The notes beneath the pieces are model-generated. The model searched no databases, was not told where the DNA came from, and saw only the letters and a list, made by a program, of their open reading frames with translations. The position numbers and the translations under genes are program-made. From Ligula intestinalis (taxonomy: Eukaryota > Platyhelminthes > Cestoda > Diphyllobothriidea > Diphyllobothriidae), in assembly GCA_036362985.1 (NCBI GenBank), contig JAYGXS010000004.1, positions 63,428,706 to 63,492,705 on the forward strand: a stretch of DNA of 64,000 nucleotides. Direction: 5' to 3'. Below are positions 23,624-34,559 of this stretch, in pieces; the first letter of the stretch is position 1, and every line of letters starts with the position of its first letter.

Positions 23624-23783
23624 TTAGCATCAGTCGTACTGAGTGCATTTAAGGGCGAACGCGAGAGACAAAGTCGGGATAATGGGTCAATTAGAATTGA
23701 GCAGACACGACTGGCCGCAGGGAGGCGCTCGCGAGAGGCCTTTGCGTGTGTGACTCATCATGGCAATAGCGGCATTCCCAACA
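23624..23783 (-). repeat. LTR fragment related to the LTR at 31440..31752
   Basis: About 160 bp matches the outer half of the LTR at 31.6-31.75 kb. Shared strings include ATTGAGCAGAC, GTGTGACTCATCATGG and GCGGTATTCCCAA or GCGGCATTCCCAA. On minus it begins TGTTGGGAATGCC, so the LTR start is preserved. The inner part is truncated where the Penelope remnant begins. Confidence 0.7.
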
Positions 23784-23999
23784 AAGTTAGGTATAAAAAA
23801 CTGTATAATCGCGACTACCCTTAAATAGTTGTACCGTAGCCTTTAACTTTACGTTAACCCATCTTAGCTGCCAGTCGTTAATATTCCGTACTTACGATTA
23901 ACATTTTTCCTATTTCCCCCCCCTTTTAACACCGGTCTTATATGACAGAAGACTGCCGTTCTGGTGCGCATGGACGGCCTCCAAAAGCAGTCAACTAAC

Positions 24000-24197
24000 C
24001 CTGTCTTGAGCATTAACATCCGCACGGGCATCCAAAAGGAGACGCATGGCCACTTCTCCATCCTTTCGAACTGCAAAGTGAAGGGCAGTCTCACCACTGA
24101 AATTTCTGGTGTTCACCTGCGCATTATGCCGCAGGAGGGCTTGAAGGATTTTCAGATTAACTCTGCGAGCTGCTTTATGTAATGGTGTATCCTCCAG
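24000..24197 (-). CDS. Ankyrin gene exon 8 in window (two repeats)
   Basis: The exon is 198 nt, phase 0. The acceptor is CGTCTGTTTCAG before CTGGAG and the donor is AGG then GTTAGT, an acceptable but weaker donor. Repeat one is LEDTPLHKAARRVNLKILQA with LLRHNAQVNTRN. Repeat two is FSGETALHFAVRKDGEVAMR with LLLDARADVNAQDR. Both have the TPLH/TALH turn. Confidence 0.92.
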
Positions 24198-25453
24198 CTG
24201 AAACAGACGAAATAAAAATTAAATTGTTGTACTTACAGTGACTGCTTAGCTCAAATACCTGAGTAAAAAAAGATGTCGAACAGCCGACGTATGTCAATGG
24301 AAAACTTTTGTTTTCTCGTATGAAAAGATGGAGGGCAGATGTATTTTGAAATTTTGCAATGTAGGTGACGTATTATATGATATGAAAATGATCCTTAACT
24401 ACTAAGAAATGCCATAAATAACTTCATACTACCTGAAAGATTGGTAATAAAACATACGGATTTACGTCGTCTGGGTCTTTAGACTTGCGGGACCGCTAGC
24501 TAGAAAGGCTCGATATGCCAAGCGCTGAGATCGATCTAGGATTTTAAGAAATATGGCTCCAAAGGTAATCAAAGCTGTTTTGCAGCATCAGAACTTTGTG
24601 ATGTGTCCAGCATGATATCTCTTCAAAAGGATATTTTATACGTTCTGGATTTTTACTAGAGCTAGACATCCTTTTCACATGTTTTTAAATTTTTTTTACA
24701 ACAACTTCAAGTATCCTGTTTAAATTATCAGGAAGCAAGTTGTACACTACGAATTAATGTCAGAATTTGGACACAAACGCTTCCAACTCAATGTGTACTA
24801 CTTCAAATCATAAATGATGAAATTTTTTTCCACCTTATACAGAGAAAGGAGGGAATGAAGTAGCTTCTATTGCATTTTTCAAGCAGCATACTTGCGAAAT
24901 TATCATTTGTGAAAAATAGTGCTCAACTATTTCCCCTCAGTTTTACCAGAGTTTTCACAGTAAAATTATTTAGTAGTAGCAAGAGAACGAAGCGGGCTAA
25001 CAAAACTGACTAATAATAATGCATAATTTGCTAGAACAAACATTATTTTAAAAAAACATTTCTACTGACTTAAAGCCAGTAGGCAAATTTTGGCTTTTTT
25101 ACACATTATCCAGAAAGCAAAGCATAAACACGCAGTTTGAGCAAACGTGAATGGCGGGTTTCCCTGACTTACGGTTTTCTTAAATATGTTTCCCCCATTT
25201 CGATCGAGTACCACAGACAACAAGTCACAAGCAGGTACGTAGAAAATAAAATAATGTGCATGTAAAATGTTTTTGTAAACCTCGCTGATCGTGATACAAC
25301 TAATGTGCATCAGCCTTCAAAGTAGAAGCATTGCACTACTTCCTTCTTTAACAGTTTTCTCAACCGACTAACCTGTTGGTTGATTATTTATTGATCACTG
25401 AAATTTTATGAAAACAAAGTCAGCACACGTGTCTGCAGAATTTGACTACTTAC

Positions 25454-25651
25454 AGTTTCCTCCTTGCGATTGGGATCCGCACCGTAGTTAAGCAGAAGCT
25501 CCACCATTTCCAGGTTGTTGGCCTCGCAGGCTAGGTGCAGCAGACTGTTGCCGTTGCTGTCCTGAGCATCGACATTCGCTCCCTTTTGCAGAGCTTCTCG
25601 TACCGCCGCAAAGTCTCCCGCCTGCACCGTTGTGACAATGGTGGAATCGTA
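25454..25651 (-). CDS. Ankyrin gene exon 7 in window (start of second block)
   Basis: The exon is 198 nt, phase 0. The acceptor is GTTTTCCCAAG before TACGAT and the donor is ACT then GTAAGT. The first half, IVTTVQAGDFAAVREALQKG and ANVDAQD, looks like a capping repeat (the AxxGDxxAV pattern typical of the first repeat of an array). The second half is a canonical repeat, NGNSLLHLACEANNLEMVEL with LLNYGADPNRKEE. It opens the second ankyrin block after the linker exon. Confidence 0.92.
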
Positions 25652-25743
25652 CTTGGGAAAACACGTTAAATTGATATAAGGTGTGAACTTCTCTCAGCAA
25701 AACTGATGCATGTCTGCGTCTGTATATGTATATTGAATGGAAC

Positions 25744-26262
25744 CAACAAGGACAAAGGAGACCGGAATTGCCCTTTATGGCGTATTTGACCTCATCAGCC
25801 AGTCATAGCCAATCCGAGGTGTGGATAACCTGGGAATAGAACGGAGGAACGAGCTTCCAGGCACCACTTGGCAAGTATATTCCCTAACCGGGTAGATCGG
25901 TGAACACTCTACTCCGATGAAACTTACTTGTCTCGCTTTTTCCTAGGTCTAATTTCTCGGGTGTTAGCAGCAGTTAGAACGGGTAGAAGTCTAGGCAGAT
26001 GCTACTGCCCAAGGCAGAGCGGACAAGTGAGTCCCGTTGGCAGTCAGATGAACTTTCATCAATGAGTGTCAATATTTTCTGACCTAAACTAACAAGACAG
26101 CGAGCTCGTGGCTCAATGTTTAGAGAGTTAGACTCAGATCGAAAAGGTCACAAGTTTAAGGCTCGGGTGGGGCACTACTTGGGACTGTGTATGACTGGCT
26201 GACGATGGCTAATAAGCCAGAAATGGTCATCCCAGTCTTCCTTGTCTTTGCAGGCACTATAT
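25744..26262. mobile_element. Composite of two inverted SINE copies
   Basis: The right part (26098..26262, plus) has a tRNA-like head (GCTCGTGGCTCAATGTTTAG) and a body ending GCCAGAAATGGTCATCCCAG. The left part (about 25744..25812) is a diverged reverse complement of the same tail (GGAGACCGGAATTGCC). The spacer contains ATGAACTTTCATCAATGAGT and TCTGACCTAA. The same layout, spacer included, occurs at 42126..42478, so the whole composite has been copied or inserted twice. Confidence 0.65.
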
Positions 26263-27852
26263 GTATGCGTGCACTGAAATACGGGCAGCTTTGGACGAAA
26301 AGTGCAATGTATACAGTTTCGAGATTGGTTCTCTAGCTCATCGTCAGACGGCATACATCAGTTTATCGAAAAAAAGATATTCTGAGGTCATCCTGTACCT
26401 TGAGAGCAACAACATAATCGCTCCTAAAAAGTTCTGTGTACAATCTTCTTAATCGAACCAAAACATACTGCTCTGGTGACGAAAGTTATCAGGCAGAAAT
26501 TTAAAGCTATTCTTCAAAATGGATAGATATTTGACTTCATGCGTCCCTGTATGAAGCGGAAAAAGCTCAAGCAAAAAGGTATTTCAAGGGATACAGCAAC
26601 ATAGGTGCGAAAAGTAGTGACCTGATTAGAGCAATTTTTTCTGGTTGAGTTTCGACATTTTATAACATTTTAAGCATTAGAATAAAAATCTACCTTTTCC
26701 GTGCTTACATTATGGCAAATCCTATCCTCCTCATAGTTTCACACAATCACAGACTAAATTCAAGTTTGGAAAATTCGGAAGTTGTATCAAATATGCGATA
26801 AAGTGCATTTATTGTTTCCACTATAAGTTGTGTTGGCCGAAATATGACACAGGAAAACCTATTCCCATTTTTACAAATGCTATTGAGCTTAGATCCAGCC
26901 TGACGTGGATTCCTTTGTATCGCACTTAAAACTAACCCTTACCTCAGGCCTACTACTAACCTCAACCATCATCTAACTCTAACTCCCCTTGGAATTTAGT
27001 GCGAGGCCACCTACAATAGTGAGTGACCTTTACCTTCCTTTGAGTATACCATTTGAAGGGGGCGTAATCTGCTACCGAACGGGTATAAAAAAGAGGTAAG
27101 TATTTCTTGTGGGGCCGCATAATAATAGAAGTTCCGCCGCCCAGGTTTCCTACAGAAATCGTGGCTAAAGGTGTGATGATTGACTAAGGCGTATGCAATG
27201 CGTGTTAAATACGTGGTATGTGCACAAGAGGAAATAAATTAAATCTGAAATTAATTGTTTTACTGAACTAAAAATGCATGTGGAATGCATGCGCAAAGAA
27301 CGAAGTTGACCAAAATAAACTCCTTTTGGTTGGCAAGGGATGCCAATGGACCAATACAAATATAAGAACCTACCCCATTGGTTAACATAGCCAAGGGGGG
27401 GTTGGATAGGTAGAAATTAGACCTACTGAAAACTTGATAGTAGGTGTTTTTATTATTAATAACAGAGAAATGTGATTTCGCAAGAAAGTCCTATCAAAAA
27501 AGATTTGTGTGTGCTTTGCTGTAAAATATATTTGCATTTATAAAGACAATAACAGTCAATGAGAACATTGAATGTTACTGAAGTTAGCATTGTGCAACAG
27601 ATGGGAAATCTACTGCATTTTCCTAGTTGGCCTGTAAAAAGTCTATTAGACGGAAGTAAGGCCAGGGACTACGTGAAGTATGTGAAAGGGGTAAGCTCTG
27701 CAGATTCTTGCATCACTGCTTGATATACTTCTGCCAATAAAAACGAACATGTGAGTCCCAGAAAGTAATTGAGAAGAACAAGAAGAGCAAAAAGAAGAAC
27801 AAGAAGAACAGGAACAAGAAGCTTCGATTACTGGGACAACACTTTTATTCAC

Positions 27853-27890
27853 CAGATGTTTCGACATCCGAACTATAGAACCTTCAACAG
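27853..27890 (-). ncRNA. Hammerhead-like motif, degenerate
   Basis: Minus reading gives CTGTTGA, a short variable segment, then GTCGAAACATC. The GAAAC box and the following bases fit the 3' half of a hammerhead core, but CUGANGA has become CUGUUGA and helix II pairs poorly. It lies upstream of, and inverted relative to, the Penelope endonuclease remnant at 28085..28393. Confidence 0.35.
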
Positions 27891-28084
27891 GTGTTGAGAA
27901 AAAATGGCTCAGCTTCGTCAACCGGTGATTGTACAAATGAGACCAGTAACCAAATCGCACCAACCCCACAATTTGGTGAGCGATTCCGTACGTCAAAAAC
28001 GTCTGGGAGGCCATCGGTGGCCGTCTTGCACCACTTGGATTTGGAGTCGAACACAGGCCGGAGACGAACATCAGGCGTCAGATA

Positions 28085-28393
28085 ATGAAACCAAAAGGCC
28101 CACTCCCAGGTCAAGAAGTATCTGCAGTCGTCTACAGTCTCTGGTGCGGTTTCGGACCAAGTAACTATGTCGGGGAAACTAGCAGACTTCTCATGACGCG
28201 AATAGCCGAACGCGCGGCAGCAGTGTGGCGAAATGATGCCACTTCTCAAGTTTCGGCCCATTTGATGAGACTCGGCCACATATTCAAGTCTCATGAGGCC
28301 GAAATTCTAGCAAGAGGTGACAATCATGTAAGCAGAGAATTACGTGAGTCATGGTTCACCGCCCCCAAATCCACAAACAAGTGCAACGATTAG
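28085..28393 (+). mobile_element. Penelope-like GIY-YIG endonuclease fragment
   Basis: A plus-strand open frame of 102 codons reads AVVYSLWCGFGPSNYVGETS, then LLMTRIAERAAAVWRND, QVSAHLMRLGHIFKSHEAEI and LARGDNHVSRELRESWF. The V-V-Y start, the YVGETSR core with catalytic Arg nearby (R in the ERAAAVWR segment) and the late H-x-F/E region match the GIY-YIG nuclease at the C-terminus of Penelope-like elements. The RT part is absent upstream. The family is related to the remnants at 34.6 and 39.0 kb and distinct from those at 43.1 and 47.0 kb. Confidence 0.75.
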
Positions 28394-28706
28394 CCCAATC
28401 CATATTCGGTACTGAGGCTCAACTTGGCCAAAGCCGGGGGCCACTAAGGAAACCCGCAGGTCAACGCGTCATCTGACGCTAACACCAGATAGCCAGATGA
28501 CCGAGCAGTCATCAGGTTCGAGTCCAGCACGTGTGATCAAAGTTCATCAAGTCAGAGCCTGCGGGTCGCAAAACAAGCTATCAACGCAGCAGACGGTGAT
28601 TATCATCACTTGTCGTTATACATCTGCAGTAATGGCTGCATCCTATAAAAACTGCGAATTCCTGTGCATAGGTTACCTTATCTGCTATTACTTCCTGCTT
28701 ATCTCT

Positions 28707-28743
28707 CTCATGAAGAATCCCCGGTGGATGTCGAAACGCCAGG
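28707..28743 (+). ncRNA. Hammerhead-like motif, degenerate
   Basis: CTCATGA is followed by an ATCC...GGAT helix II-like hairpin and GTCGAAACGCC. One base differs from CUGANGA, and the GAAAC box is intact. It is downstream of and co-oriented with the endonuclease remnant at 28085..28393, the usual place for a Penelope 3' ribozyme. Confidence 0.4.
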
Positions 28744-28999
28744 CGAAGAAAAGTATTGTGCCAGCGATCCAACTTTCTTCTCCTTGAAATTTTTCTGTTT
28801 ATAAGGGGGACCGTAGCCTGCAATATTTAGTACCTACTAAAGCTGAAGCCCTTTCACAAAAGATGCAACCTTGAGTGTAGAAACAAACAAAGGCAAAGCA
28901 GCAAATTTCCAAAAAATACCCTGATCTCAAATGTTAGGGGCAGCAGGAGGCCACTTTTAACAGGGGAAACCTAAACTACATTTTAATAGTTTACAATAG

Positions 29000-29600
29000 T
29001 TAGGACGGTCCAGCATGCGAGTCAACAATCGGACCATCCTGAGAGCAAGAAAACAAAGGAAGCCCAAATGCCAGCGGGTGCAGGCAGAATAGGCCAAGAG
29101 CGCGACCTTCAAGGGCCGACACCAGGCAAGAATGCAAGGTTATGCGTACGCGTGACACAGCCACCGGGCTGTAACACTGAGGTCCCCGCAGGATGGCTGC
29201 TTGCATGGGCCACAGTTGGAGGGCCAATTGGGAACAAAGACTACTGGTCCTTAAATAGCGATGCTGCCAGCAGAAGGGCTTTCTGCTGCTGGGACCCGAG
29301 ACTCTGTTGCCCTAGACGAGATTCTGCTGCCGAGACGAGAACGATGACAGAACACACGCTGCTGACGGACACAGGGCAAGCTACCGGACACACAGAAGAC
29401 AGAGCTAATGTACAAGCAGAAACAGTGATCGTAAACAATTTTCTGCTATCCTGTCTGCCTTCCTTTCCTAACATTCAACTGGGGGATATAACCAGTGTTG
29501 ACGCAGGCACACACAAGGTTATAACAACATTCTTTTGCATACATAGTCAGAGGCATTGCCTAAATCAATAGGCTGATGTAATGGGAAAGTGCAGTCCCCC
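29000..29600. other. GC-rich stretch with overlapping open frames, unassigned
   Basis: A plus-strand frame (29068..29571, 167 codons) and shorter minus-strand frames are open. Composition is GC-richer than the surroundings, with CTGCTG and GACGAGA-like short repetitions around 29260..29350. The proteins resemble nothing I recognise. It lies in the intron or region just left of the linker exon. It could be an LTR or another repeat internal region rather than a gene. Confidence 0.35.
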
Positions 29601-29639
29601 CCCCTAGTGGCTTTTGCAAAGGTATAAACAGAAACATAC

Positions 29640-30348
29640 CGGACAGACCCGTTCTCTGAGCGAACCCGGTTCATAAAACACATGTATTCCACTTCGAGTG
29701 ACAATCTCCTTGATATACTTGGGCTGTGTTGATGTTCGCAGTGACTGCGAGTCCTGCGACAGGACCCCGTTCCCATTCCTGCCGTCCCCCTTTTCCCCGA
29801 ACCCATTGCACAGGCGGGGTGGCTGGGAGTGGCTACCGGAGTCATTTACTCCGTCCAGACCGTTGACCTGACCCACTCCAAATCGTTGGAATATGTCCGG
29901 GCGTTGACGTCGACCAGGATTTCTTGGTGGAGGCAGTGGTGGCGTCGGCGAGAGGTGTTCATTCCCTAAATCCTTCCTTGTGGAGCAGGATGCAGCGCGT
30001 TCACGCTCCGAATGCCACGTTGGCGGCATAGAATTGAGGCTGCCACCGCCGGAGGGTGAGACATAGGGGAGGCCAGAGCCGGCGTTTGGACAGACCTCAC
30101 GCAATCGATGAGACCCCGAGAGTTGGTGGTTGTAGCGGAAGAGAAGGTTGTTACATCGGGAGAGACTGCGTGATGCGGAGTTGGAACGCAGACGCGCCAT
30201 CACGTTGGGCCTAGGGCAGAGTTGTGGCGAGGAGGAGGGCGAAGACGAGCCGTTACTTAGTGGTGGCGAGAGATTGTAGACAGGTGGGGGGGGAGAGGAG
30301 GTAGCCGAGACCACTGCTCACATACATCTCATAGGGTGTTCGACCGCG
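29640..30348 (-). CDS. Ankyrin gene linker exon, Pro/Ser-rich, one-base frame break
   Basis: The acceptor AAATTTTAG precedes CGCGGT, and the frame opens RGRTPYEMYVSSGLGYLL, the start of an ankyrin repeat. At a run of eight C (30282..30289 region) the frame would end within about 15 codons. One frame over, a 230-codon open frame continues with SNGSSSPSSSPQLCPRPN, ARLRSNSASRSLS, HLSPTPPLPPPRNPGRRQRP and IHVFYEPGSLRERVCP to a donor GTATGT at 29639. The exon is 709 nt; one C fewer would give 708 nt, 236 codons, phase 0 like all its neighbours. So either the assembly has one C too many or this allele is broken. The linker is low complexity, basic and Pro/Ser-rich, with no domain I recognise. Confidence 0.75.
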
Positions 30349-30792
30349 CTAAAATTTAAAGAAGGCAGATAGTTAGGCCTTCGCTTTTTTTAAGTGATCA
30401 AGCTCCCACGATTGGGTTTCCGGTTTAGGTATGGTTTTGAGCTTACAAAAAATATGAATTCCCGCTTGACAGGAAGGTTTAAGCAAGTCCAGGTGAACCA
30501 ATTTTAACTTATGCAAAGTATTACTCTGTAAGATAAACCTGATTAGATCTCTGTGGCTCTTCACGACTTGAAGCCGGTTGCCAGTTAATTTAAGTCAACT
30601 ATCCCAGAACCCGCTATTTGCCAAAATGCCCAACTTTCTTCCTCGGTTTGTGGGCGGCTATACCTCATGAAAGTCAACACTTGAACTTTCCGTAAATTAA
30701 GGGAAAATAATTAATAAATGGGAAACCAGTCCAAAGGTGTCCATGAAAACACCCAACAAATAATAAACGACTTTCAGTTCTATAAATATTTT

Positions 30793-31413
30793 CTAGGAAT
30801 TTGCATCATCTGCAGTCTGTGAAAAAGCGAATTGCGTAATGTCGGACCTGAGTTTCTGGGTCTTTTTGTAGATGAATATAAGGCATTTGAACTGGTCTTC
30901 TGTGAGAGAGCCGAGTTGAAAACGCGCACACGCGTGATTCACAATGCCGGCATGCGTGAGGAAATCGTTCGATCCCCGTTTGCACAGCTGCAGGCATTGG
31001 AATCGAGTGTTGAACAGTGATGACTGCTCACTAAAAATCAGCGACAACGTCTTCAACGTGTCCTTGAAGGAAATGTCCCTTAGATTCCTGGGGAAGATGA
31101 AGATGGTGTAGCGTTGAAACTCGGTAGGACTCAGTTTGCGAATGAAGAGTCGTACCTTCCATGCGCCTTCCTGGCTGGCCAGATCTACAGAGAACCAATC
31201 CTCCTATCGTTTGTACCAGGAGTCGAAAGTAGTTGGAGCCTGCAGGTCACAAGCAAATTCCGTAATGCTGCTGGCGATGGAATTGATGGATTGTGCGACA
31301 TCAGCAGGGCTTGATTGGCCCACGGATGAGTTGAATAGCTTGACGGTGAGGGCTTCCATCAGCTGCAGCTGCTGCAGCAACATAAGCTTCAAGTCCGCGC
31401 GCGGGTCCTCCAT
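30793..31413 (-). pseudogene. Gag of a Ty3/gypsy-type LTR retrotransposon, one stop
   Basis: From an ATG at 31413 one frame runs to 30793 with a single TAG near 31203. It begins MEDPRADLKLMLLQQLQLM and continues after the stop with EDWFSVDLASQEGAWKVRLF, KLSPTEFQRY, LIFSEQSSLFNTRFQCLQL and GSLTEDQFKCLIFIY. The FxxQ-SLFNxRF, hydrophobic CLQL and L-TEDQFKCL-F pattern resembles Gag capsid proteins of invertebrate gypsy-type elements. No zinc knuckle, protease or polymerase follows to the left, so the copy is truncated. It is preceded at the correct distance by an LTR (31440..31752). Confidence 0.75.
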
Positions 31414-31439
31414 CGTAGATGAAAAACTGCGTGGCCAAT

Positions 31440-31752
31440 TGTTACAACCCGCGCCTGTTATTTTTAATTAGCACGAGCGGTGAACTAGCCGACCCCAGTT
31501 CCCAAAGCACTGTACGCGAGAAAAGACAGGGGAGCCGAAGCAACACGAGACAGTGTGTACTCAGATAAAGCACGTTAGCACAAGTCGTTCTCACACAAAG
31601 GCCAAATGCATTCAAGGGGGAACGCGAAAGACATGGCCCGTGACAATGGGCCAATCAGAATTGAGCAGACCTAGTTGGCACGCCGCCAGGTAGTTCGCGT
31701 GTCGCCTTTGTGTGCGTGTGACTCATCATGGGAACAGCGGTATTCCCAAACA
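31440..31752 (-). repeat. 5' LTR of the gypsy-type element
   Basis: On minus the 313-bp segment starts TGTTTGGGAATACC and ends GGGTTGTAACA, i.e. TG...CA, ending 26 bp before the Gag ATG at 31413. A related truncated copy occurs at 23624..23783, which supports its identity as a dispersed LTR. I could not decide which tRNA primes it; the sequence after the LTR is ATTGGCCACGC. Confidence 0.65.
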
Positions 31753-31961
31753 CTTAAAACGTTAGTCTTTTCTGGTAACGGGCAAACGCTGGAAACCTTT
31801 TAACACCGTAGGATGAGATAAGGAGATTGATGTTTGGCATATCTTGCTCAGTTAAACTGTATGCTACTGCTACTTGCAGCACCATTTTGGGTAATGAGGA
31901 CTAGAAACAAAGGGATTGTTGGACCATTTTAACGTCCTGTAGAGACTACTTGAACACTCAC

Positions 31962-32159
31962 CTCCTGCTTCGCATACACAGAAGCACCGAAATTCATGAG
32001 AAGGTAAATAAGCTCCTCATTTTTGAGTTTGCTGGCGATATGCAAGGCTGTGGTACCGTAGTTATCGGCCCGGTCCACTTCCACGCCGTGTTGAAGGAGA
32101 AGATGGACGAGACTGACTGAACCGTTGGCAGTAGCTGCTTGTAGAGGCGTTTTTCCATG
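31962..32159 (-). CDS. Ankyrin gene exon 5 in window (two repeats)
   Basis: The exon is 198 nt, phase 0. The acceptor is GACTTTTCTAG before CATGGA and the donor is GAG then GTGAGT. Repeat one is HGKTPLQAATANGSVSLVHL with LLQHGVEVDRAD. Repeat two is NYGTTALHIASKLKNEELIY with LLMNFGASVYAKQE. It is the last complete exon of the first ankyrin block. The next exon to the left starts RGRTPYEM, the beginning of one more repeat, before turning into the linker. A gypsy-type LTR element lies in the intervening intron. Confidence 0.9.
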
Positions 32160-34450
32160 CTAGAAAAGTCAGCAAATACAAGGGTTGAAGTCAGGTCAAT
32201 TTAAAATTACGTCAGGTGCAATATCAAAGGTAATTTGCATGTGCAAAGGAGTACGTATTATCGAAGAAATCAATATTGCTTCAGACAGCTCATAAAACCT
32301 GTTGTAATAAAACCTGGAACACCAAACAGGATGAATAGAACGCTTTTGCGTAACAAATTTTGCAAAATGGTGCGAGCCAACGGTTTTACCGTATGCCAAT
32401 ATAGTACATGTGACAATGTTGGGGACTGTGATGGCCATTTTTGGCTAACGCTCCCGTCAAGTATCACTAACCTGAAACGTTTACCCACGACATGCTGGTA
32501 GAACCTTAGATGCTGCGTTAAGTTGAGTCCTGTGGTCAGAATATAACTAGTTGGCAATGAATATTAAACTATAAATTGCTATTCTTGTCTAAATGTTTTA
32601 CCGCAAATTACGTAAGACAGCTGAACAGGGGAATATATATATATTTAGGCTGTCGTACAAGACAGTTTTGCCGAAAGTTGTTATGGTACTATAATCATTA
32701 ATAATTTTAACAATTGAAAACGGCTCCACAACTTTCTACTGCTCACCTTTCTCACGTTCATCAATAATACCATTTCGAGTTTCGCTTACTACCCTCCCCC
32801 CACCCAGCCTTAGCTACTTTCGCACGCCTGTACGAATAGTCGCACGCGCTTCCACACGCTGTTCCGACTCTTTGAGGTTTCTGTAGATGACCTGGCAAAA
32901 AGTTCACACACAAGTATTCGCTGTGTTCGATTGTTTTATGAGCTAAGGACTACGGCTGTAGAGTTACCATACGTCGGTTTCTCCACCACCCCTCCGGGAG
33001 ACACGTATCTTTCGCTGTTTGCGACGATACAAGACGAGAAAAAAGAGTGTGTGAGAGAGTTTGCCTGAGCGTGAGAAAATTCATTAAGGTCGCCATGGCG
33101 GCCGAATCGATCGAGGCTGGGTTCATCAAATACCTACAAAGTCCTTAGGACGTGTGTGTGTGTTTGTTGCGCACAATGACACTCACCTTATATCGGCGCG
33201 AATGACTTTGCACGCATCCCTAAAACAATGCTATTAACAAAGGCTGGCGAGTGTGCACTTTGCGACTGCTATAACTCGGATGCCCTGCTTACCGCACATC
33301 CTTTAGTTTACTGTTATTCTACTGAACTTACCCGATCCGAGGACTTGATTCACAACATTTTGATTTCGAATTGAAGGAGGGGTACGGGAATAGTAAGTCT
33401 CTTTCCAGTGATACAGCTGGTGTGTAAGTTCGACCACCGCAACTGGTGATGTCCACCGTTTGCCCGAGAACAGGGACGGTGACTGCGGTCAGGTATAGTC
33501 AAAGAAGACACACTGCCGTCTACCCCGCTCTTAACCCAACTTTACACTTGTACCGGTGAAAAGACAGGGTTGAGCCGATCGAGCAGGAATCGAGGGTAAG
33601 CCACTTTCTACAGATGCAGCCAGAAGCATAGCCTAACTTAACCTCATTTTAAGTGACAGCAGCCTTTTGCGCTGGTATTACTGCACATTTTACCCTCACT
33701 CGTCCATAGCAGGTGCCCAGGAATATTCGAGGAGCCCTAGTTTCGTCGTTCTACTACTGCAGCTACTGTATATGCTGCTGCTTCTAGCGGTGTATCTGAG
33801 TGCTTGTAGTGCTGGCATTTTTACTGACGATAATATTTGGTCTGGAGGGACACTGATAGGGATCAGGTTTTGGGGCCGCGTTCCCCTGACCTTACATAAG
33901 AGTGTGGACCGTGATTATTGCTATTCCCAGTAGAGTAGGTGTTTGAAGCTCCAAACACATCAGAGCTTGTCCTGGTTGTCTCCTAAAGTTTACATTGCTA
34001 AGTCTAGAATAATACTGTTAGAAGTGCTGTGCCTAAGCTAGAAGTGCCAGTTATAGTTATGGTAATCGTATTCGCTAAAGCGAGTTTCTGGCTAGCTACT
34101 GTGCGTAGTATAGTAATCATGCTTACTGAGGCCAAAAGTAGTATATTATAGTACGACCTATGTGTGCTTTTTAAAAAGTTGGCATCCAGTGTGCACTCCC
34201 AATCTGTATGAGGAAAGTGATTAGCTTATGGGTTTAAATAAAGAATTTTTAACTAGCAGCACATCTCTTTCCACGCCTTTATATCGCAAAGTTTGTCGTT
34301 TATAGAATACCTTCAGGGGTACTACAATATCTACCTCTAGCTTCAAATTAACAGAACGTATACTCATATTCCCTCGACCCCAGCAGGGGGCGTAAATCTG
34401 GGTTTCATATTTATACAGTTAACAGCCCTGCACTCAAGTACAGGGCGAGA
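32160..34450 (-). other. Intron of ankyrin gene, no gene seen
   Basis: It includes an AT dinucleotide run near 32634..32645 and a GT run near 33151..33165. Short open frames here (for example 32235..32501) look random. No exon-like ankyrin segment is present. Confidence 0.5.
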
Positions 34451-34559
34451 ACAGCATCTTACGTCCTAAATGAAATACTAACACAAACTGTAAGCTTAAC
34501 GCTAGCCTTCAAACTCGCTGGGTTGTAAAATAAATTATTTTCCGCAGAAGAACGATTAC

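Noticed and set aside
27646..28294. Two long minus-strand open frames (141 and 136 codons)
   Set aside because: They overlap the plus-strand GIY-YIG frame at 28085..28393 and a GAAGAA-rich leader; their proteins have no recognisable features.
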